Assembly: GCA_028023455.1 (NCBI GenBank)
Contig: JAQFVV010000014.1
Coordinates: 1,801,336-1,865,335, forward strand
From: Epiperipatus broadwayi
Taxonomy: Eukaryota > Onychophora > Udeonychophora > Euonychophora > Peripatidae
Direction: 5' to 3'
Length of the DNA stretch: 64,000 nt
Shown here: piece by piece, positions 34,966-47,640 of the stretch
How the letters are laid out: the number at the start of each line of letters is the position of its first letter
How positions within the stretch are numbered: position 1 is the stretch's first letter
Program-made: the position numbers and the translations under genes
Notes under the pieces: generated by a model
Databases searched by the model: none
Told to the model about the DNA's origin: nothing
What the model saw: only the letters and a program-made list of their open reading frames with translations

Positions 34966-37900
34966 GAACTTACCAATAATAAGCATGTAGTAATACATTT
35001 TATAATACTGTAGTATGAAGTTTTTGAGCCTTGCTTTTTTTTTCAATAGCACTTATAACAAACTTTTTTCATTCAACTTACATATTGTGTCTATTCATTT
35101 GCAATCTTTTGAGATCCAGTTTTTTGTTGTCCATCTTTGTCATGTTTTCAGGCCTATTTCATTTCATTTGAGTTTCATAATTTTTTTTTATTTTCTCACC
35201 TGTGCATTTAATTTTAATTTCTTCTTCTTTCATGTTTTTTATGTGATTTGAAGTGTTTGTTTTGTGTATTGTGATAACATATTTAGTATTTTTTCAGGTA
35301 TAATGGCAATTCATTTCTATAGAAAGCACTCCATTTATAATTAATTTAATTTGTTAAATATTTATATTTGCAGTAGTACTTTAATAAGATCTGTCTAGTC
35401 ATGCTGACTTTATATAGAAAGATGGAAGTATTATGTGCCTATCTTTTCTACTATTATTTTTTATTTCCATGAACTTCATATATGCCTTTTTTTTCTTTTT
35501 AATATATTTTATTACAAATTACTTTTTTTGGAGTCTTCTTTATTCTTCAGAGACTTTAAATGCATTTGTCACTTCTCAAATAAAATATACTGCACTATTT
35601 ACTGTGGATTTTTTTCTGCATATATTATGATATGTCTCTTTGCTTTTAGGAATAGGAATAATGTCATTTCTTCTTGTTGCATTCTACACCATAGAGTATT
35701 TTATATTTTTAACACTTTTGTTAAAAAAAAAAAAAATGTTTTGATGAAATAAAATTTGTAAAAGTAGAGAATGGAAATCATTTTAAATGATAATGTTTAA
35801 ATTTATGGTTCATATATATATAATTGTAAGAATAAAAAATATTGTTGATTTTTGAAATATTTTTTATAGAGTAAAATGCATTATTGTCTTTGATATATTT
35901 TGAAAAGCTATAGTTGTTAAAGGTATCTATATCTTCTATATTACTGTGAAACTTTGTTATTTTATAGCTGGAAGATTTTTTTTCTTTTTTCTTTTTTTTT
36001 TGTGGATAATTTTATAAGCTATGATTTTTTGCTTTATAGTACAATAGTTAAAAACTTTGGTCATTTGCAATATAAAATTGTATTGGAATAACAACCACTC
36101 TCTCATTATATCATAAAAAAAACATTTAGAGGGCAGCACAGATAAAAATGTTGTGGCTTGTGTATTGAAATACTTATTAGACAAATGGATTGAATTATAG
36201 TGTTTGGTAATCCAAGGTAAAATCTTATTGCATGAATATGTTTTAAATTAATTAAATTTCATTTGGATTACACATACAATTTTTCATTTGCATATACCAT
36301 GATTAATTTTTTAGCCATTTTAAAAATTATTACATAAGAAATATAAAATAATTTACTTTAAATTTGTTTATTATATTTAATATTTATATTTTTTGCAACA
36401 CTGGTGTTGGTAATTATTTTATATAAATATTACAGAAATATATTTTAATTATCAAACTTTCTACTAATGCAAAAGTACAGTTAGAAAAATGGAATTATTG
36501 TTTTCAATAAAGTGAGGGGGAAATTTTTGATATTGTTTATTACATTAAAAATTGGAAGTGGAATTTACAATATACAAAAATATATTTTACTTATCAAACT
36601 TTCTACTAACTTGAGGATACAAACTTTCTACTAACTTGAGGATAAAGCTAGAGAAACCGAGAGAATTAGCCAGAGAAAATTTTATTTGGTATTCAATACA
36701 TCAAAAATGGAATGTATAAATACATTTTAATTATGCACCTTTCTATTAATAAAAAGATGACAACTAGAGAAATAGAGAGAATTAATAAGAATTTTTTTTT
36801 TTTGCTGTTCAATATTTTTTTTGTTTTTATCAGAGAAAAATATATTAAAAATCCATAATGGAATTTAGATAATAAAGCATTAAAATATTTCTACTGCTCA
36901 GAGAATATCCTCCTTATATACATAAATTTGAAATACATTTTAATGTTCAACTACATTATATTTTTTTATATTTTATTATTCTACTAACCTGAATAAAAGT
37001 ACAGATACAGTTTTAATAAATGTAAAATTTATTTGATTATATATATTTCTCCAGTGCAATAGTTGATTATTATATACATATTTTTATAGTCTGATATTTA
37101 TTAATCTATTGACTATTATAATGTGAATTTTTTCTAGCACGTGTGATATATGTATGTTGTTACAATAAATAATTCAAGTTATAAATTCAAACTATTCACT
37201 ATCATGACATATAAATATAAAGTCAAACTAAATTTCTGATATGGGATTATTTAGATATTATAAGCCTCTAATTCCATTGACAGAAGTAAGTTTAAATCAG
37301 AAATAGACAGAGGAGAGAGAGTGGTCTCTAATTTTTATTCTAGAAGATAGCTTGTTATATGATAGATTTCCAATGAGGAGTGCAATTTAAGCAAATGTAA
37401 ATTTATTTAGTTTACAATATTTCTCTAGAGCAATGATTCACCAATTAATTATACTGTAAATTGAGGGAGGGGGTAACATGGGCAGATGAGAAATCATCAT
37501 GATTTCCATAATAATATCGCAATTATTTTAATTAACATTATCAACAAATAGAAAGAGCATTAGAGAATCAGCATTTAATAAAAATAAGTTGTTATAATAA
37601 TAATTAAAAAAAATTGCATTACCACCATTAAACATAAATAATCAACAATCATTCTTTGTAAGTTGATTTAAAAGAGATTCACTATTAAAAGGTAGACTAC
37701 TTATTTATCCAATGCCAAACTTAGGACATTATATAAAACAATTATCTACTTATCACTCATAATAAAAAATTCTGGGTTTATCAATGATTTGGCCATATGC
37801 TACCATGAATGTACAGACAAAATATAAATTAATTTTAAATCTGAATAAAAATAAAGTGCAGTGAATGAACTTTAAAGATGATCTTGACCTTTGCATTATC

Positions 37901-39510
37901 TAGAAAGTTATCTCAATATCCAAACATATACCATTATTATGCTGGATTGGCTTGGGGTGCAAGGTCCCTAGGTGCTATGATTATGAACAAGAGAAAATTT
38001 CATTATATACACTTAATCTATCTTAATATAAATAATTTTTTGGGATAAAATATAATTTCCTTATATAACTATGCTATAATGAAATCAAATCATGCATATT
38101 GTCAATTCACAGAACAGATAAGAAATAGATACATTATCCCTATTTTTTAATAATTATTTAATAAACTTTACTAATGAATAACAAAATTAAAAAATATATA
38201 TGACAATTTCAAATTTAACCCATTCCTACAAGAAATATAATCTTGTATAGCATACAAAATTAACCTGTTGATTTTTATTACTAAATTAATTATCATTTAC
38301 TTTACCAAAGTTATTTTCCTTTTTACTGATTAAAGCTGAAAAACAGCATTTTACCAAAAAATATTAAAAAACTAAAGATTTGTTATAACTTTCTTTTCTT
38401 TTTCTTAGAAAATGAGAAAGTACTCTATATTTTCTTCACTTTTTGAAGGGAAATTACAATTGAAAAACGTGTTTCAACAAAAAAATATATATATTTTTTT
38501 TTATTATTTATAATAAAAATTATTTTCAAATGTGGATGTGCACACTGCAATATCTTATTACCACAGATTTATTTTTATTTTAGTCTCTTATTTGAATTTA
38601 TAATTTTTTTTTTCTTTTCAGGTGAGATTTTTGTTTTGTTTTCACCAAATGTTTAGATTAAATAATCAGTAGTCCTTTTTTAACCTTTTTTCTTATAGTT
38701 CTCATTTTAAAATTGACAGTTATTTCAGTTCAGGTGAACACAGGGTAAATTCATCAATTATTCCCTATCTTATTAATGTTTTCTTATTATAGCTTCTACT
38801 TTACAGTATGATAATTTTCAAATCAGATCAGTACAGGCTGAAATAATTCATTTTACAATACAATAATTTGCAAATTAGATAAACACAGGCTGAAACAGCC
38901 ACATTTTGGATGGAACACATGGCTTGTTGCAGATTTTTTAGGGGTATTGTCTCTTTTTTACACTTTCTTTTAGTGAAAAGGCTACATGACAAGGTTTGGT
39001 GATACTCAACTTCTAACTAAAGCTTACCATATAGATTTCATCATTTCCATTTCAGAAATCATTTAAAATAAATTAGTAATGAGGTTAATCTTATTTCAAA
39101 CCATAATTATAAATTCTCACTCTTCACAGCTGAACTGTTGCTACTGTTTTCTTCAAGAGCTGAATTAAGAATGACTTGTAGTCTAGGTTTAATACTGAAA
39201 TCCAATGCCCAAACCTGTCTCCTTATTTTATTTTTGAAACAATCTTGTTATCCGTCCAATCACATTTCTTAGAAATGGCAGCATTAAATTCTGACAAATA
39301 GATTTTATTTTCACAAAAAGGATATTTTTTAACTAATTAAATAAATTCCAATCATATCCTATTTATTGAAAAACATCTTCCATGATTGTTTTTTCTTCTT
39401 AATTGTCAAAAACAGTATAATACTTTAATTACATTTTAATTTGAAGACCATTACATTTTGTTTTAGAGAGAGGCAAATAAAAAAATCAACTTTTTTTTTA
39501 AAAAAAAAAA
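34966..39510. other. AT-rich non-coding DNA
   Basis: No gene or structured repeat is supported over about 4.5 kb. The T-rich frames at 35015-35752 (plus) and 35957-36184 (minus) are low complexity. A local near-repeat of ACTTTCTACTAAC at 36595-36640 is minor. Confidence 0.5.
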
Positions 39511-39514
39511 CAGC

Positions 39515-40335
39515 ATTTTTTAATATTATCATCAACCATTATCAATCCACTGCAAGATGATGGTCTCTCCAAGTTCAATCCATCTTCTCTAGTCTTTTGC
39601 TTCTGTTCTCCACATCATTTCTGCACACTTTTTTATTTCATCCATATCTCACATGTGGTCTTTTTCTGGATTTTTTTACTATGTCTTAGATTCCAGTTTA
39701 AGGTTTCCATTGTCCATCTATTATCATCTCATCTAGCAATATGTCCAGCCCAACTCCACTTCAGTCTTTTAATTTTTTCAATCAGGTTAGTAACACCTGT
39801 TTGTTCTCTTACCCATATATTGTTTTTGATCTCTTGTTGTTACTCCCAACATGCATCTTTCCATACTTCTTTGAGTGGTCTCAAGTCTCTGTATTGCTCT
39901 TCTATTAAGTGTCCAAATCTCAGTTCCATAAGTAAGAATTGGTAAAGCACATTTATTAAAAATCTTCCATTTCAAAAACATAGGCAGATTTCCTTTTAGT
40001 ATCAAGTTATTTTTACCAAAAGCACTCCAACCAAGTTTAATTTTCTGATTAATTTCATCCATTGTTTCCATCTATACTAATAATCTGATCAAGGTATTTG
40101 CCACTGTTAACTTATTCTAACTCATTATAATCAATCTTTGTTTTCATGGAGAAAATCCATTAAACATTACTTTAGTCTTCTTAACATTTATCTTTAATCC
40201 TATTTTCATTTGATAACTCCTTCGACATTTCCTGCAGCTCTAAAGCATTATTTGCAAAAACAACTATATCATCTGCAAAATCTAAATAAAATAAATAAAT
40301 CTCCATTTTCTTTCACTACTTTAGCTTTCCATTTT
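39515..40335 (-). pseudogene. RTE-like LINE copy 2, 3' part (downstream of the nested insertion)
   Basis: The minus strand codes the RTE C-terminal region, matching the copy at 22.9-23.5 kb. It includes NGDL near the break, the complement of ATCATCTGCAAAATC (motif C region near 40270) and a 94-residue frame at 39787-40071. That frame reads GWSAFGKNNLILKGNLPMF, then NRRAIQRLETTQRSMERCML. The tail has the complement of the ATTATCAATCCACTGCA block and ends near 39515. It is separated from its 5' part (45261-47640) by a 4.9-kb LINE. The plus frame 39655-39945 is antisense. Confidence 0.85.
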
Positions 40336-40769
40336 TTTTTTCAAAATATTTATTAAACAAGTACAATGTTTACAGTGACAATTATGTCTACATGGTAAAT
40401 TAAAAGGAAAGCTAGAATTACAAACATAAAAGCAAATTACATGATTATAAATAAATAAAAGATAGTATTATTCTGGGCAAGAGGTAAACCCAAATACCTG
40501 GTCTACTGTTAACACACAAGTAGAACAATTAAGCTCACCAACTCACCTAGACAAATTGCCTCACACTACCAAGAGTCACATAGTTAATCTAGAGTTTGGT
40601 CAGATCACCATTGGAAAAATCACTACAACTATGAAGGTTTAGGTATTTATGCTAAATCTGATGTATTCAAATATTATCCATTTTGATATCATAAGGATCT
40701 GAACCTCTGATTATTAACAAAACCACTTTCAGCAATATCTTAGAAGAAACAAAGCGTTTTACCAGCAGT

Positions 40770-43700
40770 CATCCTTACAATGCAATCAGAGTCCATGTTT
40801 GCTCGAATAATACTTTTGGAGCTAGGAGCATGTCACGGTTTTTAAATTTTATAAGTTTATTCAGAAAGAATTTTCCCTCATGAATTGCACCAGGATTGAA
40901 AACCATTTTACAAAGAGTAGACCACAATGCATAGTTGATAATTAATGACAGCCTAATTGTAGGGATGGATCTTGTCTTAATACTGTCCTTAAGAGAGCTA
41001 ACAATGTTAAAATTCACTTTAAGGTTATCAGCAATAATCCTTCTAGACCTCCAGAGACCATGGCATGAGTAAATCAGATGGTCAAATGTTTCATCACAAG
41101 TCTGGCAGAGGGGTCAGATTGGGTCAATTTTGTTGATGCCTCACCTATGGAAGAGAAACCAATTAGTGCTAATGGCATTTAAATTTGTCTTAATAATAAA
41201 ATCAAAGTATTGTGGTTCCATAGCCCAGCACCTGAAGAGGGAGATGATCTTAATATTGGTCAGGGCAAGTAGAGGTGTTATGGGAATTGTGACAGGGTGA
41301 ATGAGACTATGTGCTTGCCAAATATTAATCCTGTTATCAAATGTATCATTTGTAATAACCATGTAGCTTTTGATCAAATCAATCACAGCATCAAGGAAAT
41401 TCTTGACTCTAGGAGGGGGTCTATCTGTTAGGATAACTGGCAAAATGACTTGCTCATATCCAAATGATTTGATAAGCATGATGATAAAATTAAATATCTT
41501 TTGAATATGAATGGCTTGAATAGCATGACAAAAAGTCCATTATACTTCTGGTGAAGTTGCATCCTGTTAATGCTAATTGCAACAACTTTACCTCCCCAGA
41601 AAAGTTGGGATGCAAGAGAATTCATTCTATTGATAAAAGTCTTAGTGATCCTCATGATGGGCATGTAATAGTTGAGCTTGGCCATGATCTTCATATTGAG
41701 AAGCATTACCTTACCATGTAAGGAAAGGTAGACTTTAGACAGACGTTTAGTAAGTCTTTCCATTGAGTGCAGAATCTGATTTTGAATATCTTTGGACATT
41801 TGGAAGTATGTTTTGGATATCTCAAAGCCCAAAAACTTTTGAGGATTGGCTGTAAATTTGGATACAATCTTCTGACCTGAGGATACCTTCCATATAGCTG
41901 ATTTCACTCGGTTCACGACCATAGTCAGCTGTGTATTTATCCAATATGCAGTATAACTGAGGTAAATAGGTTGTTGAAGGGAGGAAGATGATTATGTCAT
42001 CCATATAAGCCATGAGCTTTATCAATTTGGCATTTTTTATGTCGTCCATATAAGCCATGAGCTTTATCAATTTGGCAAGCCTTGGTACATAGACACCAGG
42101 TAGTTGTTGTTCGATGGCTTTCAACAGCGGATCAATGTAGACTATAAAGAGAAGAGCACTGAGGGGGAGCCTTGCGGAATGGATGTGTTAGGTTGGAAAA
42201 ATGAAGAGAGCTTCCATTCAGTGAGACAGCAATTTCTCTGTTAGACATGAGGATATCTATGATCTGTATGATAGAGCTTGGGATATGATGGCCTTTCAGC
42301 AGGTTTAGAAGAGTACTGATGTTAACAGAGTCGAATGCTGCATTGAAATCAAGCTGGATAGCGATGACAGCCTGCTTTCTCTGTTGTCTAACATAATCAA
42401 TTAATATTTTAGCTTTTCTTCGCAAATTGGAAGAAGATATATTTTGAAGTATCTTATCCTGGATCTTATCTTTTATGACAGATTTCAGGATTTTAATGAT
42501 GAGTGGAGACATACAAATAGGCTGAATGTTTTTGAGTTTGTGGGGATCTTCATGCTTCTTTAGGAAGGGGACTAAAGCAATAGGATATAGGTGGGGATTG
42601 TTCTTTTCTCCTGTGCCAAATGGTTGGTCATTCTAAATAGGATGGGAATTGTGAAATGGCTTAGATGATCTAACAGGAAGCATGGTATAGAATGCAGTCC
42701 GGGATGTATTTTATCTGGCAATGCTTGGAGTTTGGCTTTTAGCATATCTTCAGTGATACCATGTTCATCTTGACAAATTAAAATGTCTTCAATTGGAGTA
42801 TTAACATGGCTGAGACAATGAAATTTTTGTTCAAAGTGTTTATGAATTTCCTTAATCATTGGAAGGCCAACAAAGGACTCACCATCAATATTGATGATAG
42901 TGGGGGTAGGGGGGGTTAATAGCACCCAGTGCCCAATGCAAGTAGCTTCTAGTCCAACAGTTCTGCTGAGCCAGAAACACCTTGGCATGCTTTATAGACA
43001 GATAATCTGCAAGTGCCTTCTGTTTGGCTTTATACTGTAGCTTAACAGATATAATCTCATCTATAGAAAGAAGATGAGGCAGAGTTAAATGTCTTCATTC
43101 TGAAACCAAGTTCATCCAAGTCTTTTAGTAACACCAACAGTCCCTTTCGCTTAATTGTATGATAGAAATGATCGATTGAAGAATGCCAATAAAGGCAAAC
43201 CATGCTTCCTCTATAGGTTTGGCAAGAATATCTATTTTTTTTAAATATATATAAGCCTCAGATGGTATGGCTTCTGTTATATTCGATTTTGTCAACATTC
43301 TAATGGTGTTGCAAGCAGGAGTGACATTATTAGCAGCTTCAATCTGAACTACTAGGGCAAGATGGTCTGAAAAGACCACATGCTCTAATTTTGCAGTGAT
43401 GAGAAAATGTATGTCAGGCATATAAAAGAATAGATCAATCAGTGACCTGTATTGTCTGGTGTAAAAAGAGTAGGAATCATCAGGCAATTGACCCTCTCCA
43501 CTCATAAATGGCTTGTCTATCAAGTGAATATAGGTTTTTGTAAATTTTGCATAGGTGATATTAAAGTCGCCAAAGATTAGGGTGGGGTTGTTGTTATTTA
43601 CCAATAGCATATTAATTATGTTAATGACTTTCATTAACGTGCAGCAGGACCTATCTGCATACACATATATTATATTGATTACCAAATTTTGATATGTGAC

Positions 43701-43995
43701 TGATATAGCAGTAAGGTTATTATCCTTATAGAGTACTATAAATTTATTAGGTGGATGTTTTTTATTTATAAGTAAACTGACTCCGCCAGCTGCAGTAACG
43801 CTATAGAGAAAGCTATGTATCCAAGAGATTCAAGACATTCTCTAACTCTATAATCAGAATTTGAGTGATATATTTTGTTTCACTCATAAAAAATAAATGT
43901 GGATTATTGATTGTGATCCATTGTTCAATGGCATGTACCCTTTCCAATGAGTTGATACCCCTAACATTTACTCCTACAAACTTATGCAACATAAT
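40770..43995 (-). pseudogene. ORF2 of Tx1/L1-like LINE: endonuclease, RT, C-terminal Cys motif (broken)
   Basis: Reading leftward, the endonuclease starts with HKFVGVNVRGINSLERVHA and SETK (about 43990-43890). After a frameshift it continues with TAAGGVSLLINKK and LIFGDFN (near 43590-43560), and then SDHLALVVQI (43330-43365), the SDH motif of AP-like endonucleases. The RT follows: AVIAIQLDFNAAFDSVN (42315-42370, motif A), then motif C as YMDD (42030-42060 and again about 45 bp on), IIIFLPS, and KFLGFEISK (about 41810-41840). The C-terminus has DETFDHLIYSC (about 41065-41100), like the cysteine motif of L1 ORF2. Frameshifts near 43.1, 42.55, 42.13, 41.9, 41.45 and 41.1 kb split the frame. It would nick and copy RNA into DNA if intact. 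Confidence 0.85.
42001..42091 (-). repeat. 45-bp in-frame tandem duplication covering the YMDD RT motif
   Basis: CCATATAAGCCATGAGCTTT and the following bases occur at 42001 and again at 42046, exactly 45 bp apart. On the minus strand this gives AKLIKLMAYMDDI twice in one open frame, so the catalytic motif C is present in two copies joined by KN. Confidence 0.9.
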
Positions 43996-44072
43996 TGGTT
44001 ATGTATCTATTAACTCTACCGCAAAGAATATAAGGTTCCCTTTTAATTCTCAGCATAAATAAAATGCAAATT

Positions 44073-45260
44073 CTAATTGGGACAGTCTGGATCTTTGAAG
44101 TCTGGATCATCAATGGTGTTACCTGAGGTTTCTTCTAACCCAATGGTTTCAATCACCAGGGTGCCATCTGAACCGTCAACATCGATGACATGATGTACAT
44201 CACCAGCAGTTTCTTCTAATGAATTAAGACTCAATATCCTATTATCCTCATCTGATAACTGACATATCTTCTCTGGACTTTTTTCCTTATGTATTGGAAT
44301 ATTGGTTTTCTTCTTCTGCTTAAGAGATAAACATGTGTTTTTCTTCCCCAGAGATTTTTCATCTTCTGAGCTGGAATTGTGTATAATGGCTGACTTCCTT
44401 TTCTTAGTACTGGACTTATCTATGGGCACTTCCATTGAAGATTCCTCTTCCGAGCTAATATCTCCTTGGTTGGGGTTGATAGGCTTGTTCTTACTTTTAA
44501 GCTGCTTGTTCATACTTCTTGTGCATCTCAAAGTAGTGGTTTTAGTCTGATAAGGAACTAAACTTTTGTTCAGAGGTTTCTTGACATGATTGCTTGGAGT
44601 AGTGCTATCATTGTGCTGATAACATGTGGGATTGTCTGAAGTATCTTGCTCCACCACAGTTTGTTGTGCTGATCCCATTATTTTAGCATGACATAGTTGG
44701 CTTTGTGTATCATTTCTTCCTTTAGAGGCCGGTGGAAGTAGAGACTCATCTACGAGAAACAGATCTTTAGTAATAACTGATGTTTCTTCTTCTCTGCCTA
44801 AACTTCTGTAATCAGGTTGTTGCAAGACAGATATTTGTTGATTACTCATTTGATATTGTTTGTAGGCAATTCTAAGTTGAGGTTCAGTTGTTGATGCATC
44901 ATTAGTTACAGATGAGTATGATTGTGCAGTACCTTGAGAAGTTGATGTAAAATTCTTTTTGCATCTATGATAAATACTCTTTTTGATTCCACAATTAGAG
45001 CACATTCTTGATTGGCAATCTTTCACCAAGGGGGTCCTCTCAAGACAATGAAAACACTGTGGTCTAATTCCACGTAAAGAGAGGATCATGTGTGAGCCTT
45101 TGTAATTAAACACGGTAGGTATGTCAGTGGGTGAGACATTTTGTTTACTTGCTATTTGAAAGGTTACATTGTTAGATAGAAAATGTAGTCCATCTGAATC
45201 AACAGGAAGGTATTTAAACTTACTAACCTTGCCAAAGGCTTTGAGTGATTCCTGTAGATG
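44073..45260 (-). pseudogene. ORF1 (gag-like) of Tx1/L1-like LINE, 5' truncated
   Basis: This is a long minus-strand frame. The ATG-initiated part is 346 residues (45113-44073), but the frame stays open upstream to the insertion junction at 45260 (ESLKAFGKVSKFKYLPV and on), so the true start is lost. From the ATG, residues 20-33 hold CX2CX4PX4C, a zinc knuckle with His replaced by Pro. Residues 38-51 hold a second Cys/His cluster (CSNC...HRC). The remainder is polar, with Ser/Glu-rich and basic stretches (SSEEES, KKRK, SSSEDE), as in RNA-binding ORF1 proteins of Tx1-type LINEs. The stop is just upstream of the ORF2 endonuclease. The frame is unbroken, so it is younger than the surrounding RTE. 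The plus frame 44302-44550 is a shadow. Confidence 0.8.
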
Positions 45261-45598
45261 TAGCTTTCCATTTTAATCCACAAAATACTACTTCTTGCAG
45301 CACTGCTGTAAAAAGTTTTGGAGATATGGAGTTACTCTGTCTTACACCTTGCTCAATGTTGACTTTCCTAATAGCATTATGTAATCTATTTGTTGCTGTT
45401 GCATTATTTAAACTTACTAACCTTGCCAAAGGCTTTGAGTGATTCCTGTAGATGTAGCTTTCCATTTTAATCCACAAAATACTACTTCTTGCAGCACTGC
45501 TGTAAAAAGTTTTGGAGATATGGAGTTACTCTGTCTTACACCTTGCTCAATGTTGACTTTCCTAATAGCATTATGTAATCTATTTGTTGCTGTTGCAT
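45211..45598 (-). repeat. 194-bp tandem duplication spanning the LINE/RTE junction
   Basis: Positions 45211-45404 and 45405-45598 are the same sequence at a 194-bp period. Each unit contains about 50 bp of the Tx1/L1-like ORF1 and about 144 bp of the RTE RT gene, with the junction word TAGCTTTCCATTTT at 45261 and 45455. Two overlapping minus frames (45223-45477, 45417-45839) share the same residues because of it. Confidence 0.95.
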
Positions 45599-47640
45599 TT
45601 TTAAAAATATTCTTTAAAATATAACAATATCCTGGATGTATACATTGATGACTCAATGCTTTAGTCACTGAAGAAATGTTTATAGAATCAAATGCCTTTT
45701 CATAATCTACAAATCCAAAGCATAATGGCAACTCATATTCATTTGTCCTTTCTATAACTTCTCTCAATATCTGGATATGATCTACTGTACTGAAACCACT
45801 TTTAAACCCAGCTTGTTCTCTTGGTTGGTGGAAATCCAATGTTTTCTGTTGACAAGTTGTAATTATCTTGGTAAAAATTTTGTATAAAACTAATATAAGG
45901 CTGATAGTTCTATAATTTCTAATATCTTCTTTATCAACTTTTTTAAATATTAGTATTAATACTGCATTCTTCCAATCATCTGGTACAATTTTATCAGTTA
46001 GATATTTGGTATATAACTTTGCTAATATATATATATATATATATATTTCTTCACCTACTTATATTTAATATATCAATTATAATTAAATATATTTGGTATA
46101 TAACTTTGCTAATATATATATATATATATATATTTCTTCACCTACTTCTTTTAATATATCAATTATAATTCCATCATGACCTGGAGCCTTTCCTTTCTTC
46201 ATAAATTTAATTGCATGCCTCACTTCTTCATTTAAAATTCTGGGCAATTCGGAAGATATAATAGATATAGGACATACTTGTTCTTTATTACTATATAATT
46301 CTTGATAGAAGTCTTCTATCTATTTCATTATGTCATCTCTCTTTTTAGTAATAATTCCATCTTTTTTTTTATTGCAGATATAAATTTCCTACCAATACCA
46401 AAATGTTGTTTTACACTCTTGAGACTTTTATTTTCTTCTACAGCTTTCCTTGCTAGTTCACAGTTATACTTTTTTATATCATTTCCACCTCTTTTCCTCA
46501 CCATTTTACAAAATTTGAGAAATTCATCCTTTTTAATGCATCATTTTTGTATGTCTTCATATTTCTTCTTTTCTTCATAAATTCTCTAGTCTCAATCGAA
46601 ATTGTATTGGTCAGTTGCTGTTTTTTTCTACCAGCTATCTTTGTTGCAGTTTTTAAAAGTGTATCAATTATTTTATTATTAATTTCATTCAAATCTGAAT
46701 CATGTTCAAAATCTACTAATACTTGAAACCAATTTGTAAGTTCTTATTTAAATTCATTAGAATATTTTTGAAGATTAGGAATATCAATTGTAAATATTGT
46801 TTTTCTTAATAATTTTTGTTTCTCTAGTTTTGTATTAACATGTATCTTACATCGTACTAATTAATGATCACTTCTTGTGCTAAATTTATTAAGAACAGTA
46901 CAATCTTGAAATATGTATTTTCTGTTAGTCAAAATATAATCCAATTCTGCTGTACCTTCATTTGGATGACATTTTTCTCAAAAAAAGACTTCGTAATATT
47001 TTTTTTTTCTTTTTCTGCAAACTCCACCACAAGTTTACATCTTCTCTTATTTCATTTCTATTACCATAACCAAAATTACCTATAGCACTTTCATCTTTCA
47101 TTTGTTTACCAATTCTAGCATTAATGTCTCCCATAACAATTTAAAAATGTTGTTTACTCTGATCAAAAGCCTTTTTATACACCCATATAAAAATCTTCTA
47201 CTACTTCATCATTATGAGAACTTATTGGGCATAAACCTGAATTATCTGCATTTGGTATTTGCTATTAAGTTGTAATAAATAATCTTGCCACTCTGTCTGA
47301 TTCACCACCATGTTCCACAATGTTGTTCTTTCATTTTTTATTTATAATGAATTCTACTCCACTTATATTTCTAATATTTTTGCCTTTATAGTAGAGTGCA
47401 TATCCACTTTTTAAATTAATTGTCTCATCACTTTTTCTTTTAACTTTACAAAGTCATGTCACCTTTAATGTAAGACAGTTCTTCTAATTTTTGCAGTCTT
47501 CCTTCACAATCAGGGGATTTTTAGCACCCTCCACCTTCAGACACCAACCACTTCCATGGTTAGTGACTTTATAGTCTCCTGGGAATAAGACCATGATTTA
47601 TTTTTGTCTGTCATGATTGTATATATCTAATGGAAAAATA
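45261..47640 (-). pseudogene. RTE-like LINE copy 2, 5' part: endonuclease and RT (decayed)
   Basis: On the minus strand, homology starts near 47640 with a KSWSYSQETIKSL-like N-terminus. It gives the endonuclease (ISSHNDEVVEDFY near 47215-47175, and the complement of an SDH-like block near 46870). It then gives a central lysine-rich segment and RT fingers. The 140-residue frame 45417-45839 holds QAGFKSGFSTVDHIQ, VDYEKAFDS (motif A) and KVNIEQGVRQSNSISPKLF (motif B). At GLKWK the sequence meets the inserted LINE. Joined to 39515-40335, it accounts for a near full-length RTE of about 3.2 kb. Stops and frameshifts in the endonuclease make it inactive. The plus frames at 46302-47085 are antisense. 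Confidence 0.85.
46004..46177 (-). repeat. 87-bp tandem duplication with internal (TA)n
   Basis: ATTTGGTATATAACTTTGCT recurs at 46004 and 46091. Each copy holds a (TA)n tract of about 20 bp followed by TTTCTTCACCTACTT. It lies within the RT region of the RTE copy. Confidence 0.9.

Larger units (their letters stand above)
40336..45260 (-). mobile_element. Tx1/L1-like LINE, ~4.9 kb, inserted into an RTE-like LINE
   Basis: It reads right to left as ORF1 with zinc knuckles, then ORF2 (AP-type endonuclease, RT, C-terminal Cys motif), then a 3' UTR with an AATAAA near 40348 (minus strand) and a short poly-A. The 14-bp word TAGCTTTCCATTTT flanks it at 40322-40335 and 45261-45274 as a target-site duplication. 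The interrupted RTE resumes on the far side. The 5' end starts inside ORF1, so the copy is 5' truncated. Both ORFs have breaks, but it is the best preserved LINE in the window. Confidence 0.9.

Noticed and set aside
35015-35752. Phe/Leu-rich open frames of up to 105 residues
   Set aside because: They come from T-rich sequence and contain poly-T runs. They mimic membrane proteins but show no family signature.
44302-44550. 82-residue plus-strand frame
   Set aside because: Antisense to the LINE ORF1, which has a clear zinc-knuckle signature.
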